From an uncultured Cohaesibacter sp. (GTDB lineage Bacteria > Pseudomonadota > Alphaproteobacteria > Rhizobiales > Cohaesibacteraceae), in NCBI RefSeq assembly GCF_963676275.1, contig NZ_OY781091.1, positions 3,388,775-3,452,774 of the forward strand: a stretch of 64,000 bases of DNA, read 5' to 3'. The notes under the pieces are model-generated. The model ran no database searches. It worked only from the letters and a program-made list of their open reading frames with translations, and had not been told where the DNA came from. Position 1 is the first letter of the stretch. The number at the start of each line of letters is the position of its first letter. A program made the translations under genes and the position numbers. Of this stretch, positions 43,298-52,500 are shown piece after piece.

Positions 43298-44854
43298 ATG
43301 AATTTTCTGGAAGAAGTGCGCATTGCCACGGCCAATCTCGCCGACTTTGCGAGCGACATCACCGAACCATCCATACGCCTTGGCGTAACCGGTCTGGCGC
43401 GCGCTGGCAAAACCATCTTCATCTCATCCGCCCTGCACAATATCATTCATCGGGGCCGCCTGCCCCGCTTCGAGGCCCACGCCACGGGGCGCATCGGCTC
43501 TGCCGAAATCAGCCCGCAGCCCGACAGCCTGACCCCTCGCTTCCGCTATGAAGATCATGTCGCAGACCTGACCGACAAACGCGTCTGGCCCTCCTCCACC
43601 AGCCGCACCAGTCAGGTGCGCCTGTCCCTCAGATATCAGTCCCGCGACACGATCAAACGCACCTTGCGCTCCGATCGACTGGCGCTGGATATTGTCGATT
43701 ATCCCGGCGAATGGCTGCTCGATCTGACCCTGATGGACCACAGTTTCAAAAGCTGGTCGGAACGCTCATTCAGGCAGGCACGTCGGCCCCTCTACAAGCC
43801 CCATGCAGAAGAATGGCTGCGCTTTGCCGAAGGCATCGAGACCATGCTGCAGGAGGACGAACAGGGCGACGAGCCGAGAATTGAAACCATCGCCCGTCAG
43901 ACCGCAAGCAACTTTACCGCGTATCTTCTCAAGGCCAAAAAGGCCCGAGGTGCCTATGCCCTGCTCACCCCCGGACGCTTCCTGATGCCCGGCGATTTGC
44001 AGGACAGCCCGGCCCTCACGTTTGCCCCTTTGCCCGAGGCGCTTTTCAGCAAGGACCGCAAAAGTCTCTGGGCCATGATGGAGCGCCGTTTTGAAGCCTA
44101 CAAGCATTCCATCATACAGCCCTTCTACCGCGATCACTTCGCCCGCCTCGACCGGCAGATCGTCCTTATCGACCTTCTCGCCGCCCTCAACGAAGGCCCC
44201 GAGACCCTTGCCGAGCTGGAAGATACCATCACGGAAATCCTGCGCGCCTTCCGTCCCGGATCCCATTTCTGGCTGCGCAATCTGGTCTCGCGCCGTATCG
44301 ACAGGATCCTGTTTGCCGCCACCAAGGCAGACCATCTGCATCACACCTCCCATGACCGCCTTGAGCGCATTCTGAGCCGCCTTGTCGAGCGCGCTGCCAA
44401 GCGGGTAGAAGCCTCCGGCGCTGACTATGAGACCATGGCGATTGCAGCGGTCAGGGCGACGCGAGAAGCAACCCTCACCGTTGAGGGAGACGAATTGCCC
44501 TCCCTTATCGGCATCCCGATGCAAGGTGAATCTCTGGGAGAGGATGAATTTGACGGCGAAACGGAATTCGCATTATTTCCCGGAGACTTACCCCAAGACC
44601 CTGAATCAGTTTTCAAACAAGTTGAATCAGTTTCTCACCCCACTTACAGCGCAAAAGCGGAATCAGAACTTGAAGAAGAAAGGCCCAAAGTTGAATCAGT
44701 TTCTCAACAGCCCGATCTCTTCGACGACCCGCTTTGCTTCGTCCGCTTTCGCCCGCCGGAGCTGGACAAGGATGCCGACGGGGTTGCCCTTTCGCTCCCC
44801 CATATCCGGCTGGACCGGGCACTTGATTATCTGCTGGGAGACATTCTGAAATGA
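43298..44854 (+). CDS. ycjX: YcjX-family P-loop NTPase (DUF463)
   Basis: A 518-residue YcjX. The P-loop GLARAGKT is at residues 32-39, followed by GRLPRFEAHATGRIGSAEIS, LALDIVDYPGEWLLDLTLMD (Walker-B-like region) and FAATKADHLHHTSHDRLE, the NKxD-like guanine site as TKAD. YcjX proteins are stress-linked GTPase-like enzymes of unknown exact role. Between about residues 430 and 470 there is a low-complexity insert with a repeated VESVSxx motif, encoded by a 17-bp DNA repeat. GAGG lies 8 nt before the ATG. The stop overlaps the ycjF start (ATGA). Confidence 0.92.
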   Translation: MNFLEEVRIATANLADFASDITEPSIRLGVTGLARAGKTIFISSALHNIIHRGRLPRFEAHATGRIGSAEISPQPDSLTPRFRYEDHVADLTDKRVWPSSTSRTSQVRLSLRYQSRDTIKRTLRSDRLALDIVDYPGEWLLDLTLMDHSFKSWSERSFRQARRPLYKPHAEEWLRFAEGIETMLQEDEQGDEPRIETIARQTASNFTAYLLKAKKARGAYALLTPGRFLMPGDLQDSPALTFAPLPEALFSKDRKSLWAMMERRFEAYKHSIIQPFYRDHFARLDRQIVLIDLLAALNEGPETLAELEDTITEILRAFRPGSHFWLRNLVSRRIDRILFAATKADHLHHTSHDRLERILSRLVERAAKRVEASGADYETMAIAAVRATREATLTVEGDELPSLIGIPMQGESLGEDEFDGETEFALFPGDLPQDPESVFKQVESVSHPTYSAKAESELEEERPKVESVSQQPDLFDDPLCFVRFRPPELDKDADGVALSLPHIRLDRALDYLLGDILK

Positions 44855-45978
44855 CCGGGACGAACAATAACGACAGGGATAAAAGCCCCCGCCAGAGCCG
44901 TGCCCCGCGCGCTGTCAAACTGGATCGCGGTGCCTATGGCGACGACATCGCCCGCCCCTCGTCGGACACCGGTGCGACCCTGTCGCTCGCTCCGGACTTC
45001 ACCCCTGACAGCGAAGAATATTTCGACAGGGCGAACGCGCCCGGCGAGACACACTACAAGCCATTGCGCAAACGGGGCTGGTCTCTCGCCTCTCTGTTCT
45101 GGAGTGCCCTGTCCGGCATCTTCATGCTTGCCATTGGGCTCTGGCTGGACCGCCTGATCCGCGATCTGTTCGCCCGCTGGGACTATCTCGGCTGGGCCGG
45201 ACTGGCCCTTGTCGCCATTGCCATTCTGGCTCTTCTTTTCTTCATTGCCCGCGAGATGCTGGCACTGCGCCGCCTCTCTCGCCTTGACCATATTCGCGCC
45301 GAAGTTGAAAATTGTTACAAACAAGGAGACCGCAAGGAAGCGACAAAAATCGCCCATGAATTGCTCACGCTCTATCAGCAACAGCCCTCTCTCTTCCGCG
45401 CCCGACAGACCCTCAAACAGGACCTGCCGCACCTGTTCGACAGAGAGGATATTCTCGCCCAGACAGAGCAGCTTCTGATGCCGCCGATCGACCGTCTGGC
45501 AACCCACCGGGTCCATCAGGCAGCCAAGCGCGTCGCCGTTGTCACCGCCCTCAGTCCCCGCGCTCTTTTCGATATCGTCGTGGTATTGGTAGAGACCGTT
45601 CGCATGGTCCGCTTCATTGCCGAAAGCTATGGCAACCGCCCCGGCTTTGTGGCCATGCTGCGCCTCAGCGGACATATCGCCAGCCATCTGGCAGTGACCG
45701 GAGGCATGGCCGCCGGAGAAAGCCTGCTGCAACAGATCATCGGTCAGGGACTGGCCGCCCGCCTGTCAGCCAAACTCGGGGAAGGCCTGCTCAATGGCAT
45801 CCTGACAGCTCGCATCGGCCTGACAACCATCGCCCTTTGCCGCCCCATGCCCTTCGTCACAGAGGCGCAACCGCAACTGGGTGCCGTCATCAAGACCCTG
45901 CGCGCCACCTCCGAAGAGTTGGAAGGAAACCAGGAAGACAAGACAAATCCCGACCCATCGAAAACGAAAAGCCGCTAG
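44851..45978 (+). CDS. ycjF: YcjF-family membrane protein (DUF697)
   Basis: A 375-residue YcjF: a polar N-terminus (1-75), two membrane helices (FWSALSGIFMLAIGLWLDRL and WAGLALVAIAILALLFFIAR), a helical middle, and a C-terminal DUF697-like domain with ALSPRALFDIVVVLVETVRM and ARLSAKLGEGLLNGILTARI. It is coupled to ycjX by ATGA and probably anchors it at the membrane. After the stop, AAAGCCGCTAG is repeated 14 bp on, a short duplication. The 45979-46183 spacer holds nothing else that I can see. Confidence 0.9.
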   Translation: MTGTNNNDRDKSPRQSRAPRAVKLDRGAYGDDIARPSSDTGATLSLAPDFTPDSEEYFDRANAPGETHYKPLRKRGWSLASLFWSALSGIFMLAIGLWLDRLIRDLFARWDYLGWAGLALVAIAILALLFFIAREMLALRRLSRLDHIRAEVENCYKQGDRKEATKIAHELLTLYQQQPSLFRARQTLKQDLPHLFDREDILAQTEQLLMPPIDRLATHRVHQAAKRVAVVTALSPRALFDIVVVLVETVRMVRFIAESYGNRPGFVAMLRLSGHIASHLAVTGGMAAGESLLQQIIGQGLAARLSAKLGEGLLNGILTARIGLTTIALCRPMPFVTEAQPQLGAVIKTLRATSEELEGNQEDKTNPDPSKTKSR

Positions 45979-46183
45979 ATGAAAGCCGCTAGCTGAAAGT
46001 CCGTCGCCACCTCGTCAGCGCGACAGGTAAAAGATCTGGCAAAAGATAGCGAGCCGGAAGCGAAAAGCCTGCCCTTCCATTAAGGGTAAAGATACCCATA
46101 TCAATTTTCTTGATTTGACGACATTGTCTTGCAACTGCTAGATACGGGGCCGCTCCCGTACCTTTCTTGCAAAAGGGTCTGTC

Positions 46184-47395
46184 ATGAAAGCTTCCGCCCT
46201 ATCTGCCAGCTCCTGGCGCACACCATTCGTCTTGCTCATGCTGATGGCGGCAGCAAACCAGCTCGGCTTTGCCAGCTGGAACAACCTGCTCAACAATTTC
46301 GCGATCAATGAGGTGGGCTTCACGGGACGGGAAATCGGCATTCAACAATCGATCCGCGAGATACCCGGCTTTCTGGCCTTCACCGCCATCTTCGTCTTGC
46401 TGATCATGCGCGAGCAGACCATGGCGCTGCTGGCGCTGGCCTTTCTGGGCGTCGGCGTCGCCATGACGGGCTTTTTGCCGACGATCTACGGGCTCTATTT
46501 CTCCACCATCATCATGTCCATCGGCTTTCACTATTATGAGACGGCGAACCAGTCGCTCTCCCTGCAGTGGCTGCCAAAGGACAAGGCTCCGGCAATGATG
46601 GGGCGCATTCTATCGGTCGCGGCAACCGCGCAGCTCATCGCCTATGGCGTCATCTTCATTGCATGGAAAACGCTGCATCTGTCCTATGAGACCGTCTTCC
46701 TGATCGGCGGCTCGATGACCATCATCATGATCATCGCCCTCAGCTTGCTCTTCCCCCAGTTCGAAGCCCCCAATCCCCAGCGCAAGAAGCTGATCCTGCG
46801 CCAGCGCTACTGGCTCTATTATGCCCTCACCTTCATGGGAGGCGCCCGCCGCCAGATCTTCACGGTTTTTGCCGGCTTCATGATGGTGGAAAAATTCGGC
46901 TATCACGTAGACGAGATCGCCGCCCTGTTCTTCATCAACTGCCTGTTCAACATGATCTTCGCACCCCAGATCGGAAGATTCATCGGCCGCTTTGGCGAAC
47001 GGCGCATGATGAGCATCGAATATGTGGGCCTGTTCGTCATCTTCACAGCCTACGCCTTCGTTTCAAGCCCGTGGGTTGCTGCCGCGCTCTATGTCGCTGA
47101 CAACGCCTTCTTTGCCATGGCAATAGCTATGAAGACCTATTTCCAGAAGATCGCCGACCCGGCAGACATTGCCCCGACGGCGGCGGTGGCTTTCACCATC
47201 AACCATATTGCCGCCATCGTCATTCCGGCAAGTTTCGGCCTCATCTGGCTGATCAGCCCTGCGGCTGTCTTCCTGCTGGGTTCATGCATGGCCGCCATTT
47301 CCTTCATCCTGTCCCGCTTTGTGCCACGTCATCCGCAGGAAGGACAGGAATGGGTCGGCAAGACCCCGACAGTCCCGCAACCGGCAGCGGAATAG
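46184..47395 (+). CDS. MFS transporter
   Basis: A 403-residue major facilitator superfamily carrier with about 11-12 hydrophobic helices. Visible are the N-terminal half with NEVGFTGREIGIQQSIREIP, the long cytoplasmic loop with QFEAPNPQRKKLILRQRYWL, and the MFS-like GRFIGRFGERRMMSIEYVGL. The substrate cannot be read from sequence. It stands alone on its strand, convergent with the methyltransferase gene. Confidence 0.8.
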   Translation: MKASALSASSWRTPFVLLMLMAAANQLGFASWNNLLNNFAINEVGFTGREIGIQQSIREIPGFLAFTAIFVLLIMREQTMALLALAFLGVGVAMTGFLPTIYGLYFSTIIMSIGFHYYETANQSLSLQWLPKDKAPAMMGRILSVAATAQLIAYGVIFIAWKTLHLSYETVFLIGGSMTIIMIIALSLLFPQFEAPNPQRKKLILRQRYWLYYALTFMGGARRQIFTVFAGFMMVEKFGYHVDEIAALFFINCLFNMIFAPQIGRFIGRFGERRMMSIEYVGLFVIFTAYAFVSSPWVAAALYVADNAFFAMAIAMKTYFQKIADPADIAPTAAVAFTINHIAAIVIPASFGLIWLISPAAVFLLGSCMAAISFILSRFVPRHPQEGQEWVGKTPTVPQPAAE

Positions 47396-47417
47396 CGAAA
47401 TAAAGGCAGGATCGAAG

Positions 47418-47435
47418 CGCAAGCTAACGCTTGCG
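47418..47435. terminator. Small hairpin between convergent genes
   Basis: CGCAAGC-TAAC-GCTTGCG is a perfect 7-bp stem with a 4-nt loop that overlaps the stop codon of the methyltransferase gene. No T tract is present on either side, so the terminator role is a guess. Confidence 0.35.
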
Positions 47436-48071
47436 GGCAACACCCACATGATGGGTGCCCAAAATGCGCGTGCCGAACCCCAGATCATATATCTCATAGC
47501 GCTCCATCTCGAAACCGGCCTGCCGGATCAGGGAACCGGTGTCACGGTTGAGATGGCAGCCTGCGGCGAGCGCACGCCAGGGCGCGTTGCACCAATGCTG
47601 CAGCCTCGCAATATGGGCCTTGGGCGAGAGGCCATGCTCGCAAAAGAGAAGTCGTCCATGCGGTCGCAGGATGCGATGGGCTTCAGCCAGAGCTGACAAC
47701 ACATCCGGAATGGAACAAAGGCTATAGGTGACCACCACCGTGTCAGCCACTCCGGATGACAGAGACATGGCCTCGGCACTTTCCACCAGCAACTCGGCAG
47801 GCAGATCCTGTCTGGCGATGGCGCGCCTTGCCAGATGCGGCAAGCCATCATCAGGATTGATGCCGATCAGACTGCGCACATTCGCCCGGTCATAATGCGG
47901 CAGATTCAGCCCCGAGCCAAATCCGATTTCCACCACATCTCCGCTGGCCAGCGGCACCACGCGCGCTCTCTGCCGCGTCACCACGGGCAAGCCGCATATC
48001 AGATGCACGCCAATCGGCATCACCCCGGCCCCTAGCAATATGCTCTTCTTATGGGAACAACAATCGGCCAA
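47424..48071 (-). CDS. Class I SAM-dependent methyltransferase
   Basis: A 215-residue methyltransferase of the UbiE/phospholipid-type group. The SAM-binding motif I is VVEIGFGSGLNLPHYD, followed by motif II-like LIGINPDD, AEAMSLSSGVADTVVVTYSL and a motif with EAHRILRPHGRLLFCEHGL. The C-terminal LQHWCNAPWRALAAGCHLNR resembles small phosphatidylethanolamine or menaquinone methyltransferases, but the substrate is not clear. I use the TTG at 48071 because GAGG lies 5 nt upstream; an ATG 17 codons in is an alternative that still keeps motif I. Confidence 0.8.
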   Translation of the reverse strand: MADCCSHKKSILLGAGVMPIGVHLICGLPVVTRQRARVVPLASGDVVEIGFGSGLNLPHYDRANVRSLIGINPDDGLPHLARRAIARQDLPAELLVESAEAMSLSSGVADTVVVTYSLCSIPDVLSALAEAHRILRPHGRLLFCEHGLSPKAHIARLQHWCNAPWRALAAGCHLNRDTGSLIRQAGFEMERYEIYDLGFGTRILGTHHVGVARKR

Positions 48072-48147
48072 TCCACCCTCATTTCATATTATCGAATATT
48101 GCCAGATAAGAGACCATACTCTGCCTGCCCCCCGATGCCGTTTCAAT

Positions 48148-48182
48148 AAAAAAGCGAAAGGACTGCAACTGACCTTTCGCTT
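48148..48182 (-). terminator. Intrinsic terminator of ferredoxin gene
   Basis: AAGCGAAAGG (48152-48161) pairs with CCTTTCGCTT (48173-48182); on the minus strand TTTTATTG follows. Confidence 0.75.
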
Positions 48183-48216
48183 CTGATTCTCCGCATCGCC
48201 TTTAAGGGCGAATATC

Positions 48217-48537
48217 TCAGGACTGATTTTCCGGGATGCGCACGATGAGACCATCCAGCTCGTCGTTCATCTTGATCTGGCAAGACAGACGGCTGCGCTC
48301 ATCTGCATCCTGCGCGAAATCGAGCATGTCTTCTTCCATGGCCCCCGGCTCGCCGGTCTTTGCCGCCCATGCCTCGTCAATATAGACATGGCAGGTGGCG
48401 CAAGAGCAGGCACCGCCACACTCGGCCTCGATTCCGGGAACGCCATTCTTGATGGCCGTTTCCATCACGGTCGCACCATCCTTGGCTTCCACATCATATT
48501 GCGTATCGTCAAATGTGATAAAGGTTATCTTGGGCAT
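48217..48537 (-). CDS. Adrenodoxin-type 2Fe-2S ferredoxin
   Basis: A 106-residue ferredoxin. The cluster ligands are the Cys in C-x5-C-x2-C (residues 40, 46 and 49, in [11 protein letters not shown]) and a last one in [22 protein letters not shown] and MEEDMLDFA are typical of the adrenodoxin / FdxB group, which gives electrons to cytochromes P450 or to Fe-S cluster assembly. One extra Cys (44) lies in the ligand loop. It is a short transcript with its own terminator. Confidence 0.93.
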   Translation of the reverse strand: MPKITFITFDDTQYDVEAKDGATVMETAIKNGVPGIEAECGGACSCATCHVYIDEAWAAKTGEPGAMEEDMLDFAQDADERSRLSCQIKMNDELDGLIVRIPENQS

Positions 48538-48649
48538 GAATAAAGCTCACTGGTCTATTTTGGTCAGTCCATCTGCATATAGACAATTTTGCTCCAATTA
48601 CAAAGAGGACCAATTGTATCGTAGGGTAACAAATCTTCGCACCCCGCGA

Positions 48650-48985
48650 TCAATCAGCCTTTTGTCCTCGCTCAAGCAGAGTTCCAATCTCGGCCAGCGT
48701 GGTCCGAATGGTCTCCTTGAGCAGCCCTATCGCAGCAGCTCGATCACCCCCAGCCTTCTCCAGAGCTTCGGCTGCCGTAGCCACCCGCCAGGCCCCGATT
48801 CCCCGCGCCGATCCCTTGATGCCATGAGCAATCTTGCTCAGATCCGCATCGGTTGCCTCCAGCAGGGGCATTTGCGTTTCCATATGCTGGATGAAAATCG
48901 ACAGAACCTGTTTTTGCAAACTCTCGTCACCCATTGTCTGTTGTGACAAGTGTCCGAGATCGAGGCTGCAATTTTGTGTATCCAT
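48650..48985 (-). CDS. Stand-alone Hpt phosphotransfer protein
   Basis: A 111-residue Hpt-domain protein. The phospho-accepting His is residue 54 in AHGIKGSARGIGAW, in a four-helix bundle of normal Hpt size. Such proteins pass phosphate between hybrid kinases and response regulators. No kinase is adjacent; CckA 38 kb away normally uses ChpT, which has another fold. GAGGG lies 9 nt before the ATG. The promoter region upstream has three GANTC sites and is shared with the divergent GPR-like gene. Confidence 0.85.
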   Translation of the reverse strand: MDTQNCSLDLGHLSQQTMGDESLQKQVLSIFIQHMETQMPLLEATDADLSKIAHGIKGSARGIGAWRVATAAEALEKAGGDRAAAIGLLKETIRTTLAEIGTLLERGQKAD

Positions 48986-49020
48986 GCCTATTTACCCTCA
49001 CTGTACAACCACTTTTGACG

Positions 49021-49085
49021 GAATCAAAAAAATCTTCAATATGGTTACTGTCTGTTAACCATGTTTGCCAGATTCGCGCCGACTC
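49021..49085. promoter_or_regulatory. Cluster of three GANTC sites between hpt and the GPR-like gene
   Basis: GAATC (49021-49025), GATTC (49071-49075) and GACTC (49081-49085) lie within 65 bp, 36-100 bp upstream of the Hpt gene. An inverted repeat ATGGTTA-N8-TAACCAT (49041-49062) lies among them. GANTC is the CcrM target. The remaining part of the 48986-49533 spacer is AT-rich and holds the GPR gene promoter region; I see no gene in it. Confidence 0.45.
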
Positions 49086-49533
49086 AGCATAAATAATTTG
49101 TGTAATCAGACAGCTTCTGCGGCGCGTTTCAAGACATATTCAAAATCATGAAAAACACTGTAAACACATATAGTTAACAGACAACTCCTAACGCACGACC
49201 CGAAATAGCGGTGATAACCGACCCTGCTTGGTTAACAAATTGAGAGGTCCCGCAAAAAATAGTAGTTCCTTTGCCTTTGCTCTCCTTGTACGATGCAACT
49301 CGGTATGTTGGACACTTTTTTCTATCGACTTTCAACCTGGCGTTATCCCTGCTTCAGACACATGTTTGCAGCCAGAGATCAGGAAGAAATCATCCATGAT
49401 GGACCGAAGTGACGATTGGGGTTGACCCTTCAGGGGGCTTTTCACGCGCAAGAGGCTAGTTCTGTCGCATGCGGACAGGATTACGTGTGAGAAGACCAAT
49501 GTAAGTATTGAGTAGAACAAGGCTAGAGCAGAC

Positions 49534-52500
49534 ATGGTAACGAAGTCTCCAAAGATTCAGGATCCGACAGAAGCGGCTCTGTCAGCGGTTGAAGATGCTT
49601 TGAAATTGGATTTCGACGTCTCGGACGAGATTACAGAATCCAAGTCGAAAAACGACGCTGACAATGCCAGAGACTCTGGTGAGAAGGGCTTGGGCAAGGG
49701 CGAAGTCCGCGGCAAGAAGATCAAGCCAAGGCCTGCCAATGATGATCAGCAATCGGTCGGTCATCTGCTGCATTCTCTTCAGCAGCCCCCCAGTTCTGCG
49801 CCTTACATGTTCGCCTCGATACTGTCTCTATTCTGGGTAGCCATTGGTGGCGGCCTGTTCCTGATGGGATTTGGCGGAGAACAGATCGCGGAGAATGGCT
49901 TTGCTTCGCTGATGGATTCTCCAGCAGCTCTGGCAGCCATGGCCGGAATTTTTCTTCCCGTCATTCTGTTCTTCATGATGGCCTATATTGTTATTCGCGC
50001 CCATGAAATGCGTCAGGTATCCAACGCCATGACGCAGGTTGCCATGCGTCTTGTCGAGCCGGAGAATGTCGCCAAGGAATCCGTCGTCAATGTCGGACAG
50101 GCCATTCGCCGCGAAGTGGCCTCCATGAGCGACGGCATCGAGCGCGCACTGGCCCGCGCCTCCGAGTTGGAAGTCATGGTGCATAACGAGGTTTCCTCGC
50201 TGGAACGCGCCTATACCGAAAATGAACTGCGCATTCGCTCGCTGATTGATGAACTGATCACCCAGCGCGAAGCCATCGTGTCCAACTCCGAGCGTGTTCG
50301 TGCATCGATTTCGGGAGCCCATACCAGCCTTGCCGATGAACTGACCACCACCAGCGAATCCATTTCCAAGAGCGTATCGGACGCCGGATCCCGCGTTACC
50401 CTGTCACTGGCCGAAAAGGGCGAGCAAATCACCATTGCGCTGGCCAATGCCGGCGAGACCATGGTCAATGTGCTTTCCAACCGCGGCTCCGATCTGGTTG
50501 ACCGCCTTTCGACAACCGGTGCCAATGTCACCGAGTCACTGACGGACGCAGGCCAGTCCATCACCAATCAGCTGAGCATGTCCGGCACCGAGATTTCCCA
50601 GAAACTGGAAATGACCGGTAGCGACTTGACAAGTCAGCTGGCCAGCATCGGCCATGAAGTGACCGACCGCTTCATTGGCGCAGGTCAGGAACTGACCTCC
50701 ACCCTCTCCCAGACCGGCGAGACGGTAACCCAGAATTTTGCCGAAGTTGGCGCTGGTCTGAACACCAGCCTGCAAACCATCGGCAATGACGTGACGGAAA
50801 ATCTGTCCACCACCGGCCATGCCCTGACCAGCGAGCTGAAATCGATCGGCTCGGAAGTCACCGCAAATCTGGTCAATACCGGCGGCGCTCTCAGCAGCGA
50901 GCTGAAGACCATTGGCTCGGAAGTCACCGACAATATCGCCAATACCGGCCATTCCCTGACCGAAAATCTGAGAAATTTCGGCTCCGAAGTCACGACCAAT
51001 CTGGCAGACACCGGCGGTTCGATCACCTCGGAGCTGCGCGAGATCGGCACTTCGGTCACTGGCAGCCTGTCGGAAATTGGCGCCACAATGACCCGCTCCA
51101 TGTCGGAGACCGGTTCCACCGTGGCCGAGAATATCCGCACTCAGGGCACAGAGATCGTCTCTGCAATCACCGAACGCTCTTCGGAAGTTTCCCAGGCCCT
51201 CAAGGGCACCGGCGACGCGCTTCTGGTCGATCTGTCTCTGCGCGGCACGGAAATCAACGAAAAGCTGGACGAGACCGGCACCAATATTGCCCATACGATC
51301 TCCAGCACCGGCGACAGCCTGACCCAGCGCATGACGCAGACCGGCGCGCATATTTCCGAAACCCTCTCCTCCAAGGGCGAAGAGCTTTGCAACAGACTGG
51401 ACGCCACCGCAGACCTCATTCACCAAACGGTTGCCGTCAAAGGCGGTGCGCTCAACGAGCAGCTTGAAGCCCATGCCTCCAACCTTGGCTCCATGCTGGA
51501 CGAACGCACAAGCAGCATGAGCAATGTGCTTGAAACCCAGTCCAGAGCCATGTCCGAGAATCTCGAACAGGCAACCGGCAAAGCAACCGATGCGCTCAAC
51601 TCCCGCTCCATGGAAGTCACCGAGCGTCTGGCCATGGTCGGCACCGAGATCGCCAAGGTCATTGCCCAGCGCGGCAACAAGGTCAAGGAACTGTTCGAAA
51701 ATGCCGGTGGCGAGCTCACCAATGCGCTGCAGGGCCAGAGCGAAGAAATCCGTCTGGCCATGGAAGAACGCGTCAAGGCATTCGACGAGGTCATCTCCGT
51801 TGGCGGTTCCAATCTGGTCAGCCATCTTGGCGACCGTCTTGATACGCTCAGCCAGTCGATGGATCAGCGGATCAATTCGCTTGACCAGACCCTGTTTGCC
51901 CGTGCAGGCGAAATCGAAACCCTGCTGGATACCCGCCTTGAAGGCTTCACGGTCAGCGTTTCGGCCCGGGCTGAAGAAGTGGCCAATGCCCTCACCAGCC
52001 GCACCGAGAATTTCGAGCAGGAAATCTCGACACGCCTGAGTGGCTTCGAGGACAGCGTTTCCAGCCTGACCATGAATTTCGCCACCAAGGCGGACACGCT
52101 CAATTCGGCTCTGGAAGAACGCACCAGCAAGCTGGACGAAACCCTCGACAGCCGCGCCCGCAACATCAACGAAACCTTGCTGGAACGCACCCGCGATATT
52201 GCCAAGGCCTACTCGCAAGGGCAGAATGACATCAATGAGAGCATGGACAAGCGCCTCACTCTCGTTGGCGAAACCCTGTCGCGGCAGGCTCATGAGCTTA
52301 CCGAAACCCTGTCTGATCGCGTTGCAGAAATCAACGTATCCCTCGGCAGCAAGGTCTTTGAAGTGGCCGAAACTCTGGACAGCCGCTCGGCCCAGATCGA
52401 AGCCATCCTCAATGATCGCCTGAATGCGATCTCCACCAACTTCGCAACCGAAAGCGCCAAGGCTCGCGATGCCCTTGCCTCGACCCTGACGACAGCAAGC

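Noticed and set aside
50377-52059. 33-bp periodic DNA that could be taken for a CRISPR array or satellite
   Set aside because: Units are adjacent without spacers, diverged, and stay in frame as 11-residue protein repeats; no cas gene is present.
50536-52293. 585-codon open frame on the minus strand inside the GPR-like gene
   Set aside because: It mirrors the 33-bp repeats of the GPR-like gene, so the apparent Gly/Ala-rich repeats are a shadow of the hendecads.
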